Source of the DNA: Gamsiella multidivaricata
Taxonomy: Eukaryota; Mortierellomycota; Mortierellomycetes; Mortierellales; Mortierellaceae
Direction of reading: 5' to 3'
Assembly: GCF_025024155.1 (NCBI RefSeq)
Contig: NW_026251736.1
Coordinates: forward strand, 310,001-374,000
DNA: 64,000 bases
The position numbers and the translations under genes are program-made. Shown in pieces: positions 48,676 to 58,531 of the stretch (the stretch's first letter is position 1; each line of letters starts with the position of its first letter). The notes under the pieces are model-generated. The model was not told the origin of the DNA and did no database searches. It saw nothing but the letters and a program-made list of their open reading frames with translations.

Positions 48676-51181
48676 GAGGGATCAGGAAGGATGCCATTGA
48701 TCAAGCGGGAATTATGCAGGAAATGCATGCAGTCAGAGGGACTCAATGGCATTACCATCAAATTTTGTGCAGCTTCGCTTCCCTCACTTTCAGTCATGGT
48801 CATCGAGCACTTTTTTCATTTTGTAACATATTTCATACATGGTCAGCAACATAGGCCGATTACTATTATAATGAAGCCCCGTAAAAGACTTTTAAAACCA
48901 TTGCAGAGATTTGCACCTCAAATTTTTGGTAAAAAACCACAAAGGAATAAACCGCTCTTCTTTGCTCTTAATAAAAAATAATAATAAAATGTTCTAGATG
49001 TCGCGTTAAACTGCACTTCGAGGTATTAGGACCATCTCTGGCATCCACAGATGGGCCCACAATGTTCAGGACATGTCTCCAGCACTGCTAAGTGACCCTT
49101 CGCTTAGCGTCAGTAGCCTAAACAATGTGCTGCCTCTTTGTCCTGCCGTGTGTTTCCCGCTTCCAGAGCAAGAGGCGTTCATTCGATGCTAGACAATTCG
49201 GTCCACTATTCTCTCAATGGAGCGCTCTTTCGTCGCCCTTCAAGATCGGTGCAAGCAGAAGAGCGTGTGCCCTGGATGCATCAGTGCATTCTCCAACTCA
49301 CGCAATCGATCTAGTATCTTCTACTGTTGTGATGCGCCTGGTTAAATGGCATAATTCTCTAATATCTGAAGTACCACGCAAAGAGGATGGTTTTAGCACT
49401 CCTCGCCAAGAATGCGGGAGGTTCTCATTTGATTATTGAGGCTGATCACAGTCTCTAGACCGTTGTGAGGTTCACTATGAGGGGTCTAAGTCTTTTCTCC
49501 AACTTTGCTTCGTGTAATTCACGTTCAATTGATTTCAGGCCGCCAAGTTGAGCATAACGCATGGGAGGAGTAGTATGAAAACAGCTAATCCCATCGACGC
49601 TAATATCATAATACAAGGTTACTCTCGCTTACTGTTTATATAGACCAAGACGTTGGCCACTGATAGCTCTAACAGTACACATGTAATTAGGGGACGAGCT
49701 ACCTCACTCACCCGCAACTCGTTAAAAGGTATATTTTCACTCTCAAATACAATATTTCTATCAGTTTCAACAGTTGTCCCTTACAGCATCCATCCCATTC
49801 ACCTTACTTAGTAAGTAAGTGATGATATGAGGTATCCATCCAAGGCGCTGCAGTTGATATTGTTATATGGGGCAGTAACCGAGAGGCATCGCGCATCTAA
49901 TAGAAGCTTCATCCTGAGTAATTTGGGTGCTAAGAGCAATGGTATAAGCAAACCAACAGTAAAACAAGGCAGATAAAAGGCCACTGAACGTTAAGTGAAA
50001 GCATAGAAAGTGTAGAGTGCTTTATACCAGAGAAAGGCAAATACTAAATAACTATAAAGTAAGGCTCGGACAAGACCTTCTATCCACCTCTGCAAAATAG
50101 ATCCACATCCGAAGTGGTCTATAGATATCCACAGGTTCGACAAGGAACATCGGCGACAAATAGCTCCAGGGTCCACAGAGAGAACTGTGGACACTGGGAC
50201 AATAATTGGCAGTCGGTGGTTTGTCGTTACCACTGTTCCCCTAAAAAGGCACATGCTAAGGGTAGCACTCTTTAGGAACGTGGTGGCTCAGACTCGCCAA
50301 CAACACCCATAAAAGTCTCACGCCCCCCACTCTTCCCTGGCCCCACGTTCTCGCCTGTCGTCTTCATCCTACTTCCTACTTACATTTTATCTTGCTAGCC
50401 ACCTTGCCTACAACGGTGACATCATATCCCATAATCCTATTATACCCGCATCTAATATTCATTTTAAGGTTCGGCCGAGTTGCGCACAGCATTTTCGTCA
50501 GAGTTAATTTGTAAGTATTGTTCTCGTTAGGTCCGCTAGATCTTGTCGTCTTTTCATGCTCCTTTGCTCACCTTAATCTATTCATTACTACAATGTTCTT
50601 AATGCTGTTGTTCCCCTTGGAGCAGCTAAATGCTTCACAACATACCTCTTCGCTCCTTCAAGCCTCATAAGTTTACAGCTGTGTCGCTTCGATGTTTCGT
50701 CGGTTGAGTCAATTGACCGGTCGATGTGTACCAATGCCTTGATCCCGCCACTACCACTCGTGCACTTGTATTTATGTGCATCGACGACCCATCGATTCAG
50801 TGCTTGGCCAACATGACCATTAAAGGGAGCCCAGCTGACATGAAAATCACCAGTTCGCACATCTATATCAATGTAATATCGCTGTACTACGGATACACCG
50901 TATCAACCCAGGCGTCGATTCACTACGGTTATTGCAGGGAGAGAATACGAGCCCAAAACTAGGCGGCTGCTACTATCGTCCAGCTGATGCGATGGTCCAT
51001 GGTCTTCACTGCAAACTCTGCGAGACGTTTATCCAGAACAAAGCTATCCTTAACCTGGATGGTCCACCCACTGCGCAAAAAGGAGTGCACTGCACATCAT
51101 GAAAGATCTGAAGTGAACCTCAAGCAGTAGTGGGATGCTTACCACTCCCTTGTCCGAACGCAAGTTTTAATGAACCACTCC
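48676..51181. other. Gene-poor region left of the Fanzor-like relic, 2.5 kb
   Basis: No intact gene is recognised. Frames of 60-104 codons (for example 49125-49439 plus, 49991-50254 minus, 50588-50860 minus, 50726-50962 plus) show no familiar motif. The base composition is less coding-like than in the flanking genes. It may hold the decayed left part of a transposable element, but I found no terminal repeat by eye. Confidence 0.4.
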
Positions 51182-53540
51182 ATGGTCCATTCGACTCAAG
51201 TTCAGCAGCCAACGCTGACCCCAATTAACATCCCCGCAACGCCCATTCCAACTACCGACGCTGCTGCTCGTGTCTCTATGAGCATTGTGTCTCCATCACT
51301 AACATCTTACTCTTGAAGAACCAAGATTATCAAGGAGACCCAGAAGGCCAAGCGCTTCTGGCAAACCGTCAGGGGACGTATCTCTTCGGCCGACCTCGTA
51401 CCCCGCCTCAAAAGCCTTGGTTGAGATGTCTGCCGATGTACCGGCGAACCGGACATATGTATCTCTACCTTAGCCCTGCTTATGTATGTCGTGGCAAGTG
51501 ACTCCGACTATCTTTTCCACATGGTTGATACTCTCTTCCACCAAGGCCCCAGAACAGACCGAGTTCCAACGCATCGAAGTTTCGATCGATATACTTCAGC
51601 GGCTTGGCGTCAGTGCAGTGATATGAATCGTAGCCGGTATCCAAGTGCTAAGGAGCATCCAGAATGCGCATGGCCTTACAGTGCCTCATCTTCTACAGGG
51701 GTATTACGACGCTATAGCGAGTAAGCTGAACTTGCCGAATCCACATCCGGTCAGCCACTACGACACCGTCTTTAACGTCTTCTTGAGGTGTGAAGACCGA
51801 GCTATCTTCAACCCGGACACTCATTTCACTCCAGTGGGGTTTGATGGCCTGATGTGTGATGCCGTCCTAGAGTTGGACGCTTTTTTTGCCGCGGTTCAAG
51901 GCCATGAGACGTCGGCCCCTACCACACAGGCAGCACAAAACGAGCACATGGCGCCGAACTAGGACCAAATCAAGGCATACCGAATTTTGTCAACTCCGAC
52001 TCAGGCACCCGTCCTAGCCACTCTAACACCAATCAAAAAATCAGCGAAAAAGAGAAAGCAGAAACCGAAGTCCATACTCAACCCGTCGTCTAGACGTGCT
52101 AGGGCCATTCCATCAGAGACCGCTGGCACGGGTGCATCCAAGTCCAGAAATCAGGCAGTTCTCATGGACACGGTCCTCAGTGCCAATTTCGAGACAGTTG
52201 TGTTGAACTACGACACTCTTTCGACGCAGCTAAGGACCGATTTGTCCGAGGTCATGGGTGCCGACGGGGCTGAACGGGACCAGTTCCACAAGCATGTCAT
52301 TCACGCAGTTCAAGAGATAGTACGTGCAGCGACAGACACGGTCGGATGCACTCAGCAGGCGATTGTGGCGTACATCGACGCTGTCACGGTTGCCCGCCCT
52401 GGCAGAAATCGACACAGGATATCGCCGAAAAAAATACGTGTTAAAGGGATCGATCACCACGGATGGATACGTCCTCAAACAATTGCTTGCTCCCTAACCA
52501 AGGAGAAGGAGCGAGGTGGTGTTACCACGCCGAATATAACGAGGCAGAAGCTAAAGGACATAAATTGTTCTGGGAGACGAATACCAGGCGGAGGAGCAGC
52601 TAGGCAACTTGGGAACATACACGGTTGTCGGGGTTGATCCAGGGGTCAGGAAGATTGCCACAGCGATCGTTATTAGCACGGCGGATCGGTCGTTGGCGAA
52701 AAAAGTCTTGGCTTCGCAAGGATTGCACACCTACGCCAAAATTCCACAGGGCGAAGAGAAGGGCTAAATTTCAAGCTGCAGCAACCTAGCGTCATGAACG
52801 CACACGAGCTGGAGCAGACCATTCAAGCGATCGTGCGTCTCCCAATATTACCACCAACACCAGCGCCATCACTAGCACTAGCAGCACCGGCAACGACCAA
52901 CATCGACCAAGGTACTGCCTGAAGATCACTACGCGAGAGACACATGATTATGGTGCTGGGAGTACAGCGACAACGTTGCTCCTTTTATTCATCACCATTG
53001 TTTAAGGTAAAGAAATAGCATCTTAAGCAGGTGAAAGGAGAGGCCTTCGATAAGGGCATCTCACGGGCAATGAACGCCGCTGGTTACAGGGGGATGTGGC
53101 AGCCAGGAATGGCAAGGCGGTGTTTGTGGTGGGGATGCAGAGTTTGGAAACAAAAAGGGGCCCCACTCTGCAGTAGCAATTCATAGCATCCTTAAAAAAG
53201 GTAACACGACACCTGCACGCACTTGGTGATAATGATTTGCACAAAAAGATTTATTGAACTACGATGCGGTTAAATAATGGACCACAACATAGTAGTGCTC
53301 CGTACTGATGAATAGAGAATCTCTATAACGTGCTACCAGTGCGGTGCCTTTAAAGGTCGAGGGTGGGGCCATCAAGTGTCAACAATGCAACCAAGAGAGG
53401 GGTCGAGACCATAGCGCTAGCCGCAATATGGCTCGCGCCGCCCTCCGTCTCATAGAGCGTCAACAGTGGCCCCCGGAGCTGACATGCCTGCAACAACACC
53501 AGCACCAACAACAACAACAGCAGCAGCAACAACAATAACA
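51182..53540 (+). pseudogene. Decayed Fanzor/TnpB-like RuvC nuclease gene
   Basis: Broken reading frame with signatures of the eukaryotic TnpB relatives (Fanzor), RNA-guided nucleases of transposons. In order: a possible start at ATG 51182; coding-like blocks to 51420 (KETQKAKRFWQTVRGRIS); a frame open from about 51475 to 52390 except for TGA 51624 and TAG 51960; then, one frame over, GSITTDGYVLKQLLA near 52440-52487. RuvC-I reads TYTVVGVDPGVRKIATAIVI, with its Asp codon at 52636-52638. A RuvC-II-like block (AVFVVGMQSLETKRG) lies near 53116-53160. A zinc ribbon has CYQC at 53331-53342 and CQQC at 53377-53388, in different frames. RuvC-III reads GRDHSASRNMARAAL with Asp at 53407-53409. Stops and frame changes separate these blocks, so the gene is dead. 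Some breaks might be introns. Element ends were not found. Confidence 0.75.
53489..53540 (+). repeat. CAA/CAG microsatellite at the end of the relic
   Basis: Imperfect CAA/CAG/CAC triplets encode a His/Gln run directly downstream of the RuvC-III block. It probably expanded after the gene's C-terminal end became free of constraint, or was a poly-Gln tail. Confidence 0.7.
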
Positions 53541-53654
53541 GCAGCGGTAATAACACTAAGGGCCGCGTGGAGCGACAGAGTAGACACAGTAGGGGATGAA
53601 AAAGAGCTGTGTCACTATCTCTTGTGAGCAAAACTTAGGAGCTCTGTTATCATG

Positions 53655-53691
53655 AGAGTCCTCGCCAAAAAGTCGCATCCCATATATTTTT
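53655..53691 (+). repeat. Inverted repeat, left arm (37 bp)
   Basis: This arm, which begins AGAGTCCTCGCCAAAAAGTC, is the reverse complement of 53868-53904 with one mismatch in 37 bases. The 176-bp spacer has no gene. The arm lies about 115 bp downstream of the Fanzor-like relic. Confidence 0.9.
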
Positions 53692-53867
53692 CGATTTGAA
53701 TGAATTGACTAGAGTAACTTTCCCTTTTAAAAAAAAGGTTTCGCGTACAACCCTTAATTCTCGCGCGCTCACTTGGGTAAATGGGTATGGTCCATGATCA
53801 GTCTTTTCGTACATGAACAGAAGGGCACGTGCAGCTCATGGGCTACTGAATCGAATTTCGATACTTT

Positions 53868-53904
53868 AAAAATATATGCGATGCGACTTTTTGGCGAGGA
53901 CTCT
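53868..53904 (-). repeat. Inverted repeat, right arm (37 bp)
   Basis: Partner of 53655-53691. It lies 80 bp beyond the stop of the C2H2 gene, so probably in or near that gene's 3' untranslated region. The pair could be the ends of a short non-autonomous element or an inverted duplication. Confidence 0.9.
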
Positions 53905-53983
53905 ATTGATGAAATTGTCGCTGTCTTTAGTGAGGATTTGTCTTAGACGAGTATTTGTGATCAAATCCGTGCTGATTTGGACT

Positions 53984-56928
53984 TCATGGACGACCTTGCC
54001 GATATGGAGGATGATGCGTGTCATCATAGTCGTCGCTTCTTGAGCCATGGTGCTGTGGCAGCTGCTGTGGTTGTTGTTGATGACGGTAATCGTTATAGTC
54101 CCGGTAGTCCTCATAGTCCTGGTAATCCTCATAGTCCTGGTAGCGGTGCTGCAGTGGTTGTGCGTGTAAATGTGAATGGTGCTGTCGTGCCTGCTGTAAT
54201 TGCGATTGTGGTTGCTGGTGTTGATGCTGGTGTTGATGCTGGTGTTGTTGATAATGCGACTGCTGTGACTGGTGCTGGTGCTGATGCCGGCGCTGATAAT
54301 AGTGTTGATCCTGCTGACGAAAGGATGGCGGACTGCGCTGGCGTGGAGAGGGATCTTTAGACGACACGGAATACCTGCGATTCTGAGCAGTGGCCAGTTC
54401 ACGCAGACTGGCCATGGTCATGGCTGCTTCCTGTCGCTGTTGCATATCTTCGCTGTCTTCTTGGTCATGATGTCTTCGCTCTTGGTCTTGATCCTGATGC
54501 GTCGGACGTGTCATAGGAGGTTGGAATCGATGGTGCTGAGTCCTGTTCCTGTTCGTCGTAGTCGTGCTTGCTGCTGCTGTCCCATTCGTCAGGGGCTCGT
54601 ATGAGACTTGGATAGAGGCGCCTACAGAGACGGGAAAGGCTCTGGATTCAGTGGACTGGACTGCAGAATCGGCATCATCAGAAGAAACAAGATCGGAGGA
54701 AGGAGGGAGACCAGAGAGGGAGAGGGAGGCCGTTGCCGCATACTCGTGCTCCTGTCCCTGCCTCTGCTCCTGCTCCTGCTCCTGCTCCTGAGAGATAAAC
54801 GGGGCTATACCGCTGTGAGTGGTGCGCTGGTGTGTAATCAGACGCGCAAGTTGGGTATATGTTGCGCCGCATCGGTCATGGCGACACACGTACGGCCGCA
54901 GGCCATGGTCGGTATGAACGACTCGATGATGCGACAGGGACGACGACTAAACAGATCAGGGGCAAAAGAAAAACGAGAAACGAGTACAATGAGTATATTT
55001 CGGCAAACAAAACAACAATGACCGCCTTCCCGCTGAACTGAATGTGTCTTCCTCTTCAATACTCAAACAAAAACAATAAAGCCAAGGCCGATCGATCGAG
55101 ATCTTGACATTGAGCCCGGATTTTTTTGTCAACTTACAGTGTGAAAAGCCTTGTTGCAGCCTGGGTAACCACAAGGATATGGAGGTTTACCCGAATGGAT
55201 CCTGTAGTGAGTCGACAAACGCGATTCCATCGTGAACTCTTTTCCACAGCGGGGCCATGTACAGCGGTACCTACAAAAAAAAAAGCGGGAGGAAAAATAA
55301 GTATTCATATCCACCCATGGTGGGTAAGCAAGTGAGAAAAGTGGGGCTATTTTTTTTTTGTCCCTGTGGATGGGCTCATGTAATCTTCTTTTCTCCCCCT
55401 TCATTCTTGCATTGTTCACAAAGCATGGGGCATTGCTTTGTTGTTTGAGCACATGCTGAATCACCGCCACCGTACTCCCGCCTCATGTCCAGAACAGAGG
55501 AAGCAACCAAGCAATTGAGCAATCAAGCAATCAAGCAATCAGGCAAGCACACAAGCACACAAGCACACAAATACATAAGAAGGAAGAAAGGAAAAGACGG
55601 AATGCGATGTAATTCTACAGCAGGGTATGTTTTCGTGTTTGCGTGTGTGTATACATATATGTGTGTGTATGTGTATGTGTGTTTTTCTGTGCGCTCTTGT
55701 GTCCGAAATGACATCGTCGAAAGATGCATCCCATAGACACAACTTGATAAAGAAACTGATACGCATTGCCATGCAAAGGGCAAAGAGATATGACAGCAAC
55801 CAGTATGCAAACCTCTTTCGTAAGAAAACAATCGCGTACTCGGATAAAAAGGAGGAGAAGGTGGACATGGGCATGCGACATGACTCCATACAGGATAGTG
55901 TGGCAATGGGAGAACAGGCGCATGCATAGTGACAAAGACAAGGGCCCATGTGTTATGAGGACAAGGGGAAAGGAGAGACAAGTGGTGTGTGAAATTTCAA
56001 GATTTGGATCTGGAACTTTACACAGAATCGGGCATCGGTTAACTTACTTTCCGTCTGCATTCCGCTGAAACTTGGGTGTCGTCTCATTGCCGCTATCTTT
56101 GTCGTTGATGCTGCCACTACTACTGCCATTGCTGTTGCTAATATTGGCATTGCTGCTGTTGTTTGTTGTTGTTGTTATTGTTGTGGTTGTTGTTGTTGTT
56201 TCTATTGTTGTTGCTGAATCCTTCCGTTGCTGCTGTTGATGCTGATCATCAGGCGATTTTGGCGTGGGATGTTCCTGCTTCAGGGACAGGGGCGTGGGCA
56301 CGGACACGGGGGGGTCAGGGGGATTCCTGTATACAGTACCTCCGATACTGGCACCACTACCACTGCTACTACTAATAGCACTCTCGACTTCATCAGACTC
56401 CAGCTGCGTTGCTGCTGTTGATTTTCGGACATATTTTCGCCTGTATCCTGGTGCCGGCGCTCGCTCCCGTTCGTCACTCGGCGACAATTTGACACCAACG
56501 TTCGAGGGCTCTTCGCCTGGGGTGGGGGGCTGGTTTGTGTTCCATAATGCATGGGTGTTATAGTCCTGATCAGGGTGCGAGGCGAATGGATGGGTCGAGG
56601 CATCCTTTTGATACTTGTTGAGACATGCTTGACCATATGTGCTGCTGTCGTTGCCATGGACGCTATTAATATTGTTGTTGGTGTTGTTGTTTCGGTAGTG
56701 CTCAGCCTTCATTGACGTTGCAGTCTCGAGATGCTCGACCGACTCTGGGTTGGCATGTTTCCTAGAATCCGATGGTCGTGGATGTGGATGTGGATGTGAA
56801 TATAGAGTAGTCGTGTCAGAATGAGACGGCCTCTTGCGATCAGGGGAAGGAGAGTCGGATTGCTGAAGATCAAGGACGTCTTGCTCCGAGTCGGATCCGA
56901 GGGGGTTGAGAAGGTGGGAGATGTTCAT
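53984..56928 (-). CDS. Three-finger C2H2 zinc finger protein
   Basis: Probable DNA-binding transcription factor. Start ATG 56928-56926 gives MNISHLLNPLGSDSEQD; a longer first exon is possible because the frame is open upstream. The first 290 residues are polar and low complexity (Ser, Thr, Asn, Gln runs) with a basic patch YRRKYVRKSTA. Exon 1 ends at about 56051 (donor gtaagt). Exon 2 (about 55274-55140) encodes finger 1 (CTWPRCGKEFTMESRLSTHY) and the start of finger 2 (CGYPGCNKAFHT). Exon 3 begins after gtttag near 54948 and completes finger 2 (SSSLSHHRVVH) and finger 3 (CRHDRCGATYTQLARLITHQ). All three have C-x4-C-x12-H spacing. The tail is Gln/His/Tyr-rich (YQDYEDY repeats) and ends at 53984. 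The intron between exons 1 and 2 is long for this window, about 780 nt. Confidence 0.85.
55500..55700. repeat. Simple repeats in the long intron of the C2H2 gene
   Basis: CAATCAAG-type and ACAAGCAC-type short tandem units at about 55508-55575, then a TGTGTAT-rich tract at about 55640-55685. These may account for the unusual intron length. Confidence 0.7.
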
Positions 56929-58531
56929 AACTTCTTGAGTTCGCTTGCGGGCGAATGATTCAATTGCTGCTTGATATGATGGGATTGATTGGTCACTGTG
57001 TTTATGGCGAGGTCGTGGCAGAATAAAGAAAAAAAAAGTGTTGAAGCGGGATAGGAAAATGAGAAGAAAGAAAAAGAAGAAGAAAGTCAGGACGATGAGG
57101 ATTGTCCAAGGTGGGAATAAAACAAAATAGGACGATGAGGATTGTCCAAGATGGAAAAATGATATGCAGATGTACACAAGGTATTTGGTTGTATGAAAAA
57201 CAAAAAAATAAAAATGAGGACTGGATGGGTTTCTATTTTAGCGAAGGTTTTCTCGCTAAGCGCTGATTCCTTCAGAAGACCACAAAAAAGAGACACCGCC
57301 TATGCAGGAACCAAAAAGAAACAAGAGGGACTGACAGGTCAATCAATGGTCAAAGTAGGCCGAGGAAACAATAGCGCATATCAAAAAAAGGACCGACGAC
57401 GATCGTTCCCCGCGATGCCAAGAGGCACTTTGAAGAAGTGTTCCTTTTACCTTTTTTTCAATCTTTTCCCTCCAATCAAATCAAATCAGCCCGATTCGAC
57501 TTATTAGAGCAGAGTAAGCCACGCATAATCCTAGACCAAACAGAATTTCGAGTTCAAATGGGAAAGGCCCTGCAGTGGAGTGGTGAACAGACCATGCCCA
57601 AAGAGGAAAATTCGATGATGAATAAGCCAAGTGAGGTTAGGAAGGAGGAGCGTAAAAAAATAGGCGTTGTGGGTGTAAGAAAGAATTTCTGACGCTGTCC
57701 ACCCTGCTTATTGGTGTTTTGGCCAAATGGCCGAAGGCGATATTGAACTAATGGAGCAGAAGAAAACCCCCCCCCCCTCCCACTCCCACTATGGAACAAT
57801 TAATCAACCGAGGTTAGATGAATCCAATGAAGACGATGAAATGTACTTGCATTTGCATGCTCTGCAATAGTGGAATGGTGGATGGCGATGTCTCTCCTTA
57901 CTTCGGCACAACCACAACAACAGAAAATCACGCTAACCAGAGGGTACATGCGTGCATCTCATAAATGCGCAATCTCAATATCCAATAGATTCCTATGCAT
58001 ATCATTGGATAAGAACTGTAAACAAGAGGAGTGAGCATTGGTGCACTGACTACCGATGATCACGCAAGAATGCCATATGCGGGAAGGAAAAGCGATTGAC
58101 GCGTTCATGGCCATGGTCCCATCTTCCACAATGATATCATTTTGTGCACCGCATTCGGCAAACAATGTATCATACACGTGATGCTATTGTTCCTTGTGAC
58201 TTTGTTTACTTTTGTGCACTTTTTTTTTTTTTGAGTAGGCTGGAGCGAAGCAGTCGTCAGTGTTGTGTTATTCACTTGCTCACTCGTACATCCTCCTCAC
58301 TGTCCCTCCTCCTCACTACCATCCCTATCCTCCTTCGCATCTACATCTGCATCTTCATCAACCCCCCTCTTCTACTCTCTCTTTCTCTCGCTCTTCTCGC
58401 TCTCTCTCGCGCTCTCTCTCTCTCTCGCTCCCTCTTCCTCTCCCTCTCTTGTCTTTTATATTTCATACCACCCTTGTTCAGTATTTATTTTCATCTTTTT
58501 TGTTGGTTGAAGACGGGACAAATATCAGACA
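56929..58531. other. Divergent intergenic region, C2H2 gene and UTP20
   Basis: No gene is recognised in 1.6 kb. It contains the direct repeat at 57089-57150, a poly-C run near 57768-57777, an ACGCGT at 58098-58103 and a very CT-rich leader (about 58290-58500) before the UTP20 start. Confidence 0.5.
57089..57150 (+). repeat. 22-bp direct repeat with 40-nt period
   Basis: The 22-bp unit that starts AGGACGATGAGGATTGTCCA occurs at 57089-57110 and again at 57129-57150 without mismatch, in the presumed 5' flank of the C2H2 gene. Confidence 0.9.

Noticed and set aside
53866..54402. Alternative C-terminus of the C2H2 protein ending at 53866
   Set aside because: This frame is offset from the finger-3 frame, whose Gln/His-rich tail runs uninterrupted to the stop at 53984.
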